From positions 124,001-188,000 of the forward strand of contig NZ_FNEJ01000010.1 of assembly GCF_900100085.1 (NCBI RefSeq): a stretch of DNA of 64,000 bases. Direction: 5' to 3'. The notes under the pieces were generated by a model. It saw nothing but the letters and a program-made list of their open reading frames with translations, ran no database searches and was not told the DNA's origin. This document shows, piece after piece, positions 40,148 to 48,129 of this stretch (position 1 is its first letter; each line of letters starts with the position of its first letter). The stretch is from Salipiger marinus (GTDB lineage: Bacteria > Pseudomonadota > Alphaproteobacteria > Rhodobacterales > Rhodobacteraceae). A program made the position numbers and the translations under genes.

Positions 40148-41623
40148 TCAGATGCTCAGGCAGACATATTTCATCTCGAGGTAATCCTCGATGCCGTGAT
40201 GGCTGCCTTCGCGGCCAAGACCGGACTGCTTCACCCCGCCAAAGGGCGCCAGTTCGGTGGAGATGATGCCGGTATTGACGCCGACGATGCCATATTCCAG
40301 CGCCTCGGCGACCTTGTAGACCCGGCTCAGATCCTTGGCGTAGAAATACGAGGCAAGGCCGAAGATCGTGTCATTGGCAAGCTCGATCACCTCGTCCACC
40401 GTGTCGAACCGGAACAGCGGCGCCAGCGGGCCAAAGGTTTCCTCGGTGGCGAATTTCATCTCCTGCGTGGCGCCGGTGACGATCAGCGGGGCGCAGAAGC
40501 CGCCGCCCAGACCCGGATCCTCGGACCCCAGCAGCACCTTCGCGCCCTTGGCCTCGGCATCGGCCACATGTTCGCGCACCTTTTCCAGCGCCTCGGGGTT
40601 GATGAGCGGGCCCAGATCGGTGCCGTCCTTCAGCCCGTCGCCGACCTTGAGCTTCTTCACCGCCGCCGCCAGCTTCTCGGCGAAGGCGTCATAGACCCCG
40701 GACTGCACGTAAAGCCGGTTGGCGCAGACGCAGGTCTGGCCGTTGTTGCGGAACTTGCAGGCGATGGCGCCTTCCACGGCGGCATCCAGATCGGCATCGT
40801 CGAACACGATGAACGGCGCGTTGCCGCCCAGCTCCATGGAGCATTTCATCACCTGATCGGCGGCCTGTTTCAGCAGGATGCGCCCGACCTCGGTGGAGCC
40901 GGTGAAGGTCAGCTTGCGGACCTTGCCATTTTCGCAGAATTCCTTGCCGATCTCGGACGAGGACGAAGACGGCACCACGTTGAACACGCCCGCCGGAATC
41001 CCGGCGCGTTCCGCCAGCACCGCCAGCACGATGGCCGACAGCGGCGTTTCCTTGGCGGGGCGGGCGACAAAGGCGCAGCCTGCCGCCAGCGCCGGCCCGG
41101 CCTTGCGGGTGATCATGGCATTGGGGAAGTTCCACGGCGTGATCGAGGCCGCGACCCCGATCGGCTGTTTCATCACCATCAGCCGCTTGTCGCGCTGGTG
41201 GCCGGGGATGGTCTCGCCATAGATGCGCTTGGCCTCTTCGCCGAAAAACTCGATGAAGGACGCGCCATAGGCGATCTCGCCCTTGGCCTCGGCCAGCGGC
41301 TTGCCCTGTTCGGCGGTCAGGATCGTGCCCAGATCCTCCTGATTTTCCATCATCAGGTCGAACCATTTGCGCAGCACCTTGGCGCGTTCCTTGCCGGTCC
41401 ACTGCGCCCAGTCCTTCTGCGCGGCATAGGCGGCGTCGATGGCCTGCGCCACCTGCGCGCGGCTCAGATCGGCCACCTCGGCGATGACATCGCCCCGGGC
41501 GGGGTTGCGCACGTCGAACGTGCCCTTGTCGCCATCGGTCCATGTGCCGTTCACGTAAGCCCGGGTTTCCAGAAGGCTGGGATCCTTCAGAAGCCCGGCA
41601 AGATTGGTGATTTGGTCCAGCAT
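40148..41623 (-). CDS. gabD: Succinate-semialdehyde dehydrogenase (NAD(P)+)
   Basis: A 491-residue aldehyde dehydrogenase with FTGSTEVGR as nucleotide-binding loop, MELGGNAPF holding the general-base Glu and NNGQTCVCANR holding the catalytic Cys. TPWNFPNAM and the C-terminal YLEMKYVCL are typical of GabD, which oxidises succinate semialdehyde to succinate in GABA catabolism. AGGAGAG precedes the ATG. It stands alone, divergent from an esterase gene, without gabT in the window; glutarate semialdehyde is an alternative substrate. Confidence 0.88.
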   Translation of the reverse strand: MLDQITNLAGLLKDPSLLETRAYVNGTWTDGDKGTFDVRNPARGDVIAEVADLSRAQVAQAIDAAYAAQKDWAQWTGKERAKVLRKWFDLMMENQEDLGTILTAEQGKPLAEAKGEIAYGASFIEFFGEEAKRIYGETIPGHQRDKRLMVMKQPIGVAASITPWNFPNAMITRKAGPALAAGCAFVARPAKETPLSAIVLAVLAERAGIPAGVFNVVPSSSSSEIGKEFCENGKVRKLTFTGSTEVGRILLKQAADQVMKCSMELGGNAPFIVFDDADLDAAVEGAIACKFRNNGQTCVCANRLYVQSGVYDAFAEKLAAAVKKLKVGDGLKDGTDLGPLINPEALEKVREHVADAEAKGAKVLLGSEDPGLGGGFCAPLIVTGATQEMKFATEETFGPLAPLFRFDTVDEVIELANDTIFGLASYFYAKDLSRVYKVAEALEYGIVGVNTGIISTELAPFGGVKQSGLGREGSHHGIEDYLEMKYVCLSI

Positions 41624-41699
41624 GAGGTCTCTCCTCTTGTCTTCCTTGCTGCGTCCGGCGCAGCATCTGCTATTCGGGACAGTAGTGCCAGAGGAGAGA

Positions 41700-42509
41700 A
41701 TGGCGATGGATCTCAGCGATGCCTATGCCAATGCCGCCCATATTCCCGGTGCGGCGGACTACCCGCCGCGCTGGCAGGCCGCCGCTGCGGCGCTGCGCGA
41801 GGGTCTGGAGGCGCAGGGGCGGTTCCGCCGCCTGAGCTATGGCCCGGGCGCGCGGCAGGTGCTGGATCTGTGCCTGCCCGAGGCGGCGCCGCGCGGGCTC
41901 GTGGTCTTTGTGCATGGCGGTTACTGGCTGCGCTTCAGCGCCTCGGACTGGACGCATCTGGCGGCGGGGCCGCTGGCGGCGGGCTGGGCGGTGGCGCTGC
42001 CGTCTTATGACCTGTGCCCTGCGGTGCGCATCGCGCAGATCACCACGCAGGTGGCTTCGGCCATCACCTGCGCCGCGTCAGAACTGCCGGGTCCGCTGCG
42101 ACTGACCGGCCATTCGGCGGGCGGGCATCTGGTGGCGCGGATGCTGGCGCCGGGCATGCTGCCCGCAGACGTGGCGGCGCGGGTGGAGAAGGTGGTGCCG
42201 GTCTCGCCGCTGTCGGATCTGCGCCCGCTGATGCAGACCGCGATGAATGCCGACCTGCGGCTTGACGAGAGCGAGGCGCGGGCGGAAAGCCCGCTGTTCC
42301 AGCCCGTGCCAGAGGTGCCGGTGACGGTCTGGGTCGGCGGCGCCGAACGGCCCGCCTTTCTGGATCAGGCGCGCTGGCTGGGGGCGGCATGGTCCTGCCC
42401 GGTGCAGGTGGAGCCCGGGCGGCATCATTTCGACGTGGTCGAGGGGCTGGAACGGCCCGAGCACCCGCTTTGCGCCGCACTTCTGTCGGATCAGGCGTCC
42501 GCAGGCTGA
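41700..42509 (+). CDS. Alpha/beta hydrolase, arylformamidase/esterase-like
   Basis: The 269-residue hydrolase contains HGGYW as oxyanion-hole motif, GHSAGGHL with the nucleophilic Ser, and a late HHFD with the catalytic His. The HGGYW form is characteristic of kynurenine formamidase-like and hormone-sensitive-lipase-type esterases. GAGGAGAG precedes the ATG. It is divergent from gabD with a 76-base spacer, and no tryptophan catabolic genes are nearby, so the substrate is open. Confidence 0.82.
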   Translation: MAMDLSDAYANAAHIPGAADYPPRWQAAAAALREGLEAQGRFRRLSYGPGARQVLDLCLPEAAPRGLVVFVHGGYWLRFSASDWTHLAAGPLAAGWAVALPSYDLCPAVRIAQITTQVASAITCAASELPGPLRLTGHSAGGHLVARMLAPGMLPADVAARVEKVVPVSPLSDLRPLMQTAMNADLRLDESEARAESPLFQPVPEVPVTVWVGGAERPAFLDQARWLGAAWSCPVQVEPGRHHFDVVEGLERPEHPLCAALLSDQASAG

Positions 42510-42533
42510 GCTGGGGCGGGGGATAAAGAAAGG

Positions 42534-42630
42534 GCGAGTGGCTCTGCCCCTCGCGCCGGAGGCGCGGCACTGGAAAGGGCGAGGGGCTCTGCCCCTCGCG
42601 CTCCCCGGGATATTTTTGCCAAGAAGAAGG
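42534..42630 (+). repeat. Intergenic hairpin repeat, copy C, with a partial tandem duplicate
   Basis: The full unit is hairpin GCGAGGGGC-TCT-GCCCCTCGC (42579-42599) followed by GCTCCCCGGGATATTTTTGCC and AAGAAGAAGG up to 42630. Just before it, 42534-42554 repeats only the hairpin part (GCGAGTGGCTCTGCCCCTCGC). It lies between the esterase stop and the convergent HIT gene. Confidence 0.75.
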
Positions 42631-42671
42631 TGCGGGGGTCTCGCCCGCCCGGGGGCTGTGCGGCGCGGGGA

Positions 42672-43040
42672 TCAGGCCGGGGCGAGCATGCGGCCCAGCG
42701 GGCGCCCGGCCAGAATATGGACATGCAGATGCGGCACCTCCTGCACGCCCGCCGTCCCGGCATTGGCGATGAGGCGGAAGCCGTTTTCCTCGACCTTCAT
42801 CAGGCGGCAGACCTCGCCGATCGCCCGGGTGTAATCGAGGATTTCGGCATCCGAGGCGTTCTGCGCAAAATCGTCGTAGCAGACATAGGCGCCCTTGGGG
42901 ATCACCAGCACATGGGTGGGCGCCTGCGGGTGGATGTCGCGGAAGGCGAGGCTGTGCTCGGTCTCCAGCACCGTGTCATTGGGGATCTCGCCGCGCAGGA
43001 TTTTGGCGAAGATGTTCTGGTCGTCATAGGAATAGGGCAT
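42672..43040 (-). CDS. HIT-family nucleotide hydrolase/transferase
   Basis: A 122-residue histidine triad protein with the HLHVHIL motif near residue 105. The length and N-terminal DDQNIFAKILRGEIP fit the HinT-like branch, which hydrolyses nucleoside phosphoramidates or acyl-adenylates. GAGAGGAC precedes the ATG. It starts nine bases after the stop of the GT14/DUF5928 gene and is probably co-transcribed with it. Confidence 0.92.
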   Translation of the reverse strand: MPYSYDDQNIFAKILRGEIPNDTVLETEHSLAFRDIHPQAPTHVLVIPKGAYVCYDDFAQNASDAEILDYTRAIGEVCRLMKVEENGFRLIANAGTAGVQEVPHLHVHILAGRPLGRMLAPA

Positions 43041-43049
43041 GCTGTCCTC

Positions 43050-44627
43050 TCAGTCTGCAAACAGGGGGGTGGTCCGGGTGATGGCCCGGGCGGTGTCGTC
43101 GGACACCGACAGGAACTGCGCCACGGCGCGGGCCTGCGTCTCGGGCGGGTCGGTGTCGCGCAGGAGCAGGTGATGGTCGAATCCGGCCTCGCGGATCTGG
43201 TCGCTTTGATGCCGGATGTCGTTGCGCAGCGCGGGCAGCAGCTGGGCCAGACGGTCCGCCGGGGTCTGCGCGGAGGCAAGCCCCGCCTCTGTCGCGTGGC
43301 GGATCAGGTCGCTGTCGGAGAGGCGGCAGTCGATCTCCAGCAACCGCGCGGGCGCGCTGTCGCGGCAGAAATCCTGCATCAGGTCAAGATTGGCGGGGTC
43401 GAGGCAGATCACCAGACGGGCGCTGCCGTAATAGTCGAAGAGCATCCGCAGCAGCGCCCGCCGGTGGCGGTGCCGCTTGGCCAGCGTGGACTGCAGCCCG
43501 CCCAGATCGGGCAGGGCGCAGCTTTCGTCGGTGAAGAGATAGCCGATGCAGGGCAGGCCGGTCTGCGCCGCCACCGCGCGCAACAGGCGGTCCGCCACCT
43601 GCCGTTTGCGGCAGACCACGATCAGCAGGCTGCGGTCATGGCCCAGCGTGCTTTCGGCTTCCCAGATCCGGGGCGCGAAGCGGCGGCCGATGCGCCCGCG
43701 CGAGGTGAGGAAGCGGAACAGCGACCGCCCCTCGTCCGAGATCCGCAGCGGCAGGCCTTCGGAGGCGTAAAGCACCCCCAGCCTGCGCCGCAGATCCCGC
43801 GCATATGGGCTGATCTTGCGCGCGAACAGGTAATCCTGCGCCAGCAGCAGGTCATACTGGTCGTTATGGAACACCACCGGCATGCCGTAATCGGTGAAGA
43901 GCAGAAAGGTCAGCGTGCGGCTTTCGATCTCTGTCTCTGGGACCAGATGGCGCACCAGCGTCTGGAAAAACGTCTCGTCCGGGATCCATGTGCTGCGGAA
44001 GAAGCGGATCACGTCGGGGCGGCTGCGGCAGAAGCCGAGGATCGCCTCCACCGTGCCGCGCCGCAGGCACCACCATTGCGAGCCGATCATCATTTCCAGA
44101 TCGCGGGGGATGGTGCGGGTCAGGCCCAGCCGTTTCTGCAGCGCGAAGCTGGCATAGAACAGCGTCTTCTGCGTGCGTTCGTTGAACCAGTGGCGATAGG
44201 TCAGCCGTTCCTCGACCCAGCCGGTGCGGATCCAGCCGGAGGTGAAGAAATCGCTGCTTTCGATAAAGTCGGCGTCGTGCCGGTCAAGGAAGGCATGGGC
44301 ATAGTCCGCAGGCTTGATGGCCATGCAGTCGCCCGACAGCATGTAAAGATGGGTCGCGCGTGGAAAGGCCGCCAGCGCGGCGCGGGCGGCGGCCAGCGTG
44401 GCCTTGACCAGCGACCACTGGCCCCAGCCGCAGCGGATGCGCGTCCTGGTGAAGGTCACGCTGGGATTGTCGGCCAGCGCGCTGCGGATGCGGTCATAGT
44501 CTGCCTTGGGGGCGCGCGCGTCGAAATGGATCGCCATGCAATCGCCTGCGGCGGTCAGGCTGGTCGCCTGACGGATGACCGCGTCCGGATCCCTGTGACA
44601 GAGCAGGATGAAGGCAATCTTCGCCAT
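43050..44627 (-). CDS. Core-2/I-branching (GT14-like) glycosyltransferase with DUF5928 domain
   Basis: The 525-residue protein begins IAFILLCHRDP and continues with YMLSGDCMAIK and GSQWWCLRR, hallmarks of core-2/I-branching beta-1,6-N-acetylglucosaminyltransferases. The part beyond about residue 250 matches the DUF5928 extension seen in Rhodobacteraceae. It has no signal or clear membrane segment. Divergent from it, 141 bases away, is a sulfotransferase gene, so the pair may build a branched, sulfated glycan. Donor and acceptor have not been established. Confidence 0.8.
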   Translation of the reverse strand: MAKIAFILLCHRDPDAVIRQATSLTAAGDCMAIHFDARAPKADYDRIRSALADNPSVTFTRTRIRCGWGQWSLVKATLAAARAALAAFPRATHLYMLSGDCMAIKPADYAHAFLDRHDADFIESSDFFTSGWIRTGWVEERLTYRHWFNERTQKTLFYASFALQKRLGLTRTIPRDLEMMIGSQWWCLRRGTVEAILGFCRSRPDVIRFFRSTWIPDETFFQTLVRHLVPETEIESRTLTFLLFTDYGMPVVFHNDQYDLLLAQDYLFARKISPYARDLRRRLGVLYASEGLPLRISDEGRSLFRFLTSRGRIGRRFAPRIWEAESTLGHDRSLLIVVCRKRQVADRLLRAVAAQTGLPCIGYLFTDESCALPDLGGLQSTLAKRHRHRRALLRMLFDYYGSARLVICLDPANLDLMQDFCRDSAPARLLEIDCRLSDSDLIRHATEAGLASAQTPADRLAQLLPALRNDIRHQSDQIREAGFDHHLLLRDTDPPETQARAVAQFLSVSDDTARAITRTTPLFAD

Positions 44628-44768
44628 TCCGGAAACGATGGGCCCCCTTTGGATCCGATGATCGCGCGGGTTCCGGCGCGACGGACGTTGAACTACCCCG
44701 GCTCATTTGGTTTCTTGCATGTCGGACAGGGCCGCGACAAGCGGGGCAGGGGATGGAGGCGGGATAGA

Positions 44769-45587
44769 ATGGGTTTTCCGGGCACATGGATGACCGAAAG
44801 CGAAAGCATGGTCTATCGGGTGGTGCCGAAATGCGCCTGCTCCACCATCGGGCAGATCATGTTCCGGTCGGATCATGGCCGGTTCTATGACGGCGACATC
44901 CACGATGCGACCGAGGGCCTGCACAAATGGGCGCAGGAGCACAGCCAGCCGGTGATCTCGGCCAATGTGGCGGCGCGGCGGTCCTATGCCTTTACCTGCG
45001 TGCGCAACCCCTATGCCCGCGTCCTGTCGTCGTTTTTCGACAAGATCTGCGGCATCCAGCGCAATGGCCGCCGTTATCGCGGCAATCTGGTGCCGCTGCT
45101 GATCCAGAAATACGGCATCGAGGTCGGCGGCGAGGAGGGCACGGAGGAGTTCGACCAGATCCGCAGCTTCCGCCGCTTCCTGCTGTTCGTGCGCGACACG
45201 GTGCGCTGGCGCCGCCCGATGGAGCCGGACATCCACTGGTCCTCGATGTCGGGCCATGTGTCGACCTTCATCGTCAATGGCGGGCGCTACGATCGGATCT
45301 TCTGGACCGAGCGGTTCAGCGAAGGCATGCAGAGCGTGCTGGATCAGGTGCAGACCCCGCATCCGGTGGATCTGGCCACCATGCCGCGGTTCAACGAAAG
45401 CGAAGGCCACGGCCCCAGGCGCGCCCATCCGGTCGAGGATTATTTCGACGACCTGTCGATGCATCTGGTCTACGAAATCTACAAACGCGATTTCGAGCTG
45501 TTCCGCTACGATGTCGACAACCCCGCCAACAAGATGCCGCTGGCGGAGATTGATCTGGACGAGGTGCACGCCAAGCTGGGGGACTAA
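44769..45587 (+). CDS. Sulfotransferase family 2 protein (carbohydrate type)
   Basis: The 272-residue enzyme shows PKCACSTIGQIMF, the 5'-phosphosulfate-binding loop for PAPS, and VRNPYARVLSSF, the 3'-phosphate loop, in the spacing of the HNK-1/chondroitin-type family. It should transfer sulfate to a sugar hydroxyl. The ATG 44769 follows GGAGG by nine bases, and the long open frame upstream is a shadow of the divergent gene. Its stop is six bases from the convergent DUF1285 gene. Confidence 0.85.
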   Translation: MGFPGTWMTESESMVYRVVPKCACSTIGQIMFRSDHGRFYDGDIHDATEGLHKWAQEHSQPVISANVAARRSYAFTCVRNPYARVLSSFFDKICGIQRNGRRYRGNLVPLLIQKYGIEVGGEEGTEEFDQIRSFRRFLLFVRDTVRWRRPMEPDIHWSSMSGHVSTFIVNGGRYDRIFWTERFSEGMQSVLDQVQTPHPVDLATMPRFNESEGHGPRRAHPVEDYFDDLSMHLVYEIYKRDFELFRYDVDNPANKMPLAEIDLDEVHAKLGD

Positions 45588-45593
45588 GCGCGC

Positions 45594-46184
45594 CTAGTCC
45601 GGCAGGTCGGCCGAGGGGATCATCGGAAAGAACACGCCGCCCGACCACAGGCCGAACCAGCTTTCGCCGTCCTGCGGATGATGCGCGCCAAGCTCGGCCA
45701 GCCGGTAAAAGCTCTTGCGGTCGATCAGCGCCTCCAGATCGGCGCGGATGTGGATATAGGGCGCGGGCTCGCCGGTTTCGGCATCGCGGGTGACGCGGAT
45801 CGGATGGTCCGGCCCCGCCACGGCATAATCGCCCACATGGGTCTGAAAGGTCAGGATCTGATCGCGTCCGCTGTGTTCGGCTTCGAAATCGGTGGCGACG
45901 AAGGGCGCGTCCTCGACGGTGATTCGGACCTTTTCCACCGGAGTGACCAGATAATAGGCACCGTCCTCCTTCTTCAGGATGGAGGAGAACAGCCTGACCA
46001 GTTCGGGGCGGCCAATCGGGCTGCCCATGTAGAACCATGTGCCGTCGCGGGCGATCCGCATGTCCAGATCACCACAAAAGGGCGGGTTCCAGCGGTCTAC
46101 GGGCGGCAGGCCCTTGCCTCCGGCGGCGCGTGCGGCGGCGGCGATCCCCTCTGCCGAGGGCGTCACGAAGTTTTGTGTCGTCAT
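45594..46184 (-). CDS. DUF1285 protein
   Basis: The 196-residue protein holds the DUF1285 core: NPPFCGDLDMRI, DGTWFYMGSPIGR and the later VGPD-like beta strands. It is soluble, common in Alphaproteobacteria, and has no known function. The start at 46184 (MTTQNF) matches the family's usual start; ATG 46196 would add four residues and has AAGGA close by. It is divergent from the moxR-like gene. Confidence 0.85.
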   Translation of the reverse strand: MTTQNFVTPSAEGIAAAARAAGGKGLPPVDRWNPPFCGDLDMRIARDGTWFYMGSPIGRPELVRLFSSILKKEDGAYYLVTPVEKVRITVEDAPFVATDFEAEHSGRDQILTFQTHVGDYAVAGPDHPIRVTRDAETGEPAPYIHIRADLEALIDRKSFYRLAELGAHHPQDGESWFGLWSGGVFFPMIPSADLPD

Positions 46185-46252
46185 TGCTTTTGCCATTTTC
46201 CTTGCCCGGGATACAGTTGGCCCACCGAACAGGGAAAGCAAGGGAGTCCCAG

Positions 46253-47254
46253 ATGGCCGAAGACCTGGTTGCCGAGATCGAGGCGCTGGAAGACAAGCTT
46301 GCCGCAGCGAAGTCCGCGATCACGCGCCGCTTCATCGGTCAGGAGCGCGTGGTGGATCTGACGCTGGCCTCGCTGCTGTGCGGGGGTCATGCGCTGCTGA
46401 TCGGCCTGCCCGGTCTGGGCAAGACGCGGCTGGTGGAAACGCTGTCCACCGTCATGGGGCTGGATGGCAACCGCGTGCAGTTCACGCCGGACCTGATGCC
46501 CGCCGACATTCTGGGATCCGAGGTGCTGGAAACGGGGGCGGACGGCTCTCGCGCCTTCAAGTTCCTGCCCGGTCCGATCTTCTGCCAGCTGCTGATGGCG
46601 GACGAGATCAACCGCGCCTCGCCGCGCACCCAGTCGGCGCTGCTGCAGGCGATGCAGGAGAAATCGGTGACCATCGGTGGCCAGACCCGCAAGCTGGATC
46701 TGCCCTTCCATGTGCTGGCCACCCAGAACCCCATCGAACAGGAAGGCACCTATCCGCTGCCAGAGGCGCAGCTGGACCGGTTCCTTGTGCAGATCGACGT
46801 GGCCTATCCCGACCGCAAGACCGAACGCGACATCCTGCTGGCGACCACCGGCGTTGAAGAGGCCGAGGCGCCGCGCGTCTTTGATGCCGAAACCCTGCGC
46901 GCGGCGCAGCATCTGCTGCGGCGGATGCCGGTGGGTGACGCGGTGGTGGAGATGATCCTTGATCTGGTGCGCGCCTTCCGTCCCGGCGATGCATCTGCAG
47001 GGGCGCGTGTGCGCGACACCGTCGCTTGGGGGCCGGGGCCGCGCGCGGCGCAGGCGCTGATGCTGACCGTGCGGGCCCGTGCGCTGCTGCAGGGCCGTCT
47101 GGCGCCCGCGCCCGAGGATGTGCTGGACATGGCGCGCCCGGTGCTGGTGCACCGCATGGCGCTGACCTTCTCGGCACGGGCGCGTGGCGAAAGCCTTGGC
47201 AGGCTCATCGACGAGGTGACTGCGGATCTGACCCGCGCCGAGGCTGCGGCTTGA
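46253..47254 (+). CDS. MoxR-family AAA+ ATPase
   Basis: The 333-residue protein shows Walker A GLPGLGKTRL, Walker B LLMADEINR, ATQNPIEQEGTYPLPEAQLDRF (sensor 1 and arginine-finger region) and the MoxR lid. MoxR ATPases act as chaperones that activate VWA-domain partners; the VWA-like genes follow directly. AAGGGAG lies nine bases before the ATG. The TTGA overlap with the next gene couples them. Confidence 0.92.
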   Translation: MAEDLVAEIEALEDKLAAAKSAITRRFIGQERVVDLTLASLLCGGHALLIGLPGLGKTRLVETLSTVMGLDGNRVQFTPDLMPADILGSEVLETGADGSRAFKFLPGPIFCQLLMADEINRASPRTQSALLQAMQEKSVTIGGQTRKLDLPFHVLATQNPIEQEGTYPLPEAQLDRFLVQIDVAYPDRKTERDILLATTGVEEAEAPRVFDAETLRAAQHLLRRMPVGDAVVEMILDLVRAFRPGDASAGARVRDTVAWGPGPRAAQALMLTVRARALLQGRLAPAPEDVLDMARPVLVHRMALTFSARARGESLGRLIDEVTADLTRAEAAA

Positions 47255-48129
47255 CGTCCGACATCGCCCAGCTTCGCCAGCACGCGCAGGAAGAAGCCAG
47301 CCGCTTTCCCGCGCTGCTGGCCCGGGCCGACCAGCTGGCGGGCACCGTTCTGCTGGGGGAACATGGCCGCAGGCGTGCGGGTCTGGGCGATGATTTCTGG
47401 CAATACCGTCCGCTGCGCCCCGGCGACACATGGCGCAGCATCGACTGGCGCCGCTCCGGGCGCGGGGATGAGCAGTTCGTGCGCGAACGGGAATGGCAGA
47501 TCGCGCAGAGCGTGCAGCTTTGGGTGGATGGCGGCGCCTCGCTGCGCTTCGCCTCCGACCGCAACCTGCCCTCCAAGGCGGATCGCGCCCGGCTGGTGGC
47601 GCTTGCGGCGGCGATCCTGCTGGTGCGCGGCGGCGAACGTGTGGGCCTGACGGGCTGGGCGCTGCCGCCCCGCAATGGCGACGTGCAGATCCTGCGGCTG
47701 GCCGAGGCCTTGGCCGAAGAGGGCGAGGCGGATTATTCCGCCCCCGAGGCGCGCGGCATGATCCCGCATGCCCGCGCCATTTTCGTGTCGGATTTCCTTG
47801 GCGATCTGGACCCGATCGAGGCGGCGCTGACCAAGGCCGCCGACCGGGGCGTGCGCGGCGTGCTGCTGCAGGTGCTGGATCCCGCCGAGGAAAACTTTCC
47901 CTTCGCCGGGCGCACCATCTTTCAGAGCGTGGGCGGCACCATTGCCCATGAAACGCTGAAGGCGGGCGATCTGCGCGAGAAATATCTGGCCCGGCTGGCC
48001 GACCGCAAGGCGCGGCTGGATCATCTGTCGCGGCTGACCGGCTGGCACTATCTGTGCCATCACACCAATGACAGCGCGCAGAATGCCCTTCTGTGGATCT
48101 GGCGCGCGATGGACGGAGGCCACGGATGA
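47251..48129 (+). CDS. DUF58 protein
   Basis: The 292-residue protein contains the DUF58 core (YRPLRPGDTWRSIDWRRSGR), which precedes a VWA-like domain with FVSDFLGDLDP. DUF58 proteins regularly pair with MoxR. The start is TTG 47251, overlapping the moxR stop by four bases; no ATG or GTG is in frame near it. The role of such operons is thought to be in envelope stress or in assembling metal-dependent complexes. Confidence 0.85.
   Translation: MTSDIAQLRQHAQEEASRFPALLARADQLAGTVLLGEHGRRRAGLGDDFWQYRPLRPGDTWRSIDWRRSGRGDEQFVREREWQIAQSVQLWVDGGASLRFASDRNLPSKADRARLVALAAAILLVRGGERVGLTGWALPPRNGDVQILRLAEALAEEGEADYSAPEARGMIPHARAIFVSDFLGDLDPIEAALTKAADRGVRGVLLQVLDPAEENFPFAGRTIFQSVGGTIAHETLKAGDLREKYLARLADRKARLDHLSRLTGWHYLCHHTNDSAQNALLWIWRAMDGGHG

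Noticed and set aside
42630-44768. N-terminal extension of the sulfotransferase frame (open to 42630)
   Set aside because: It is antisense to the HIT and GT14/DUF5928 genes. The ribosome site GGAGG at 44755 and the PAPS loop position fix the start at 44769.
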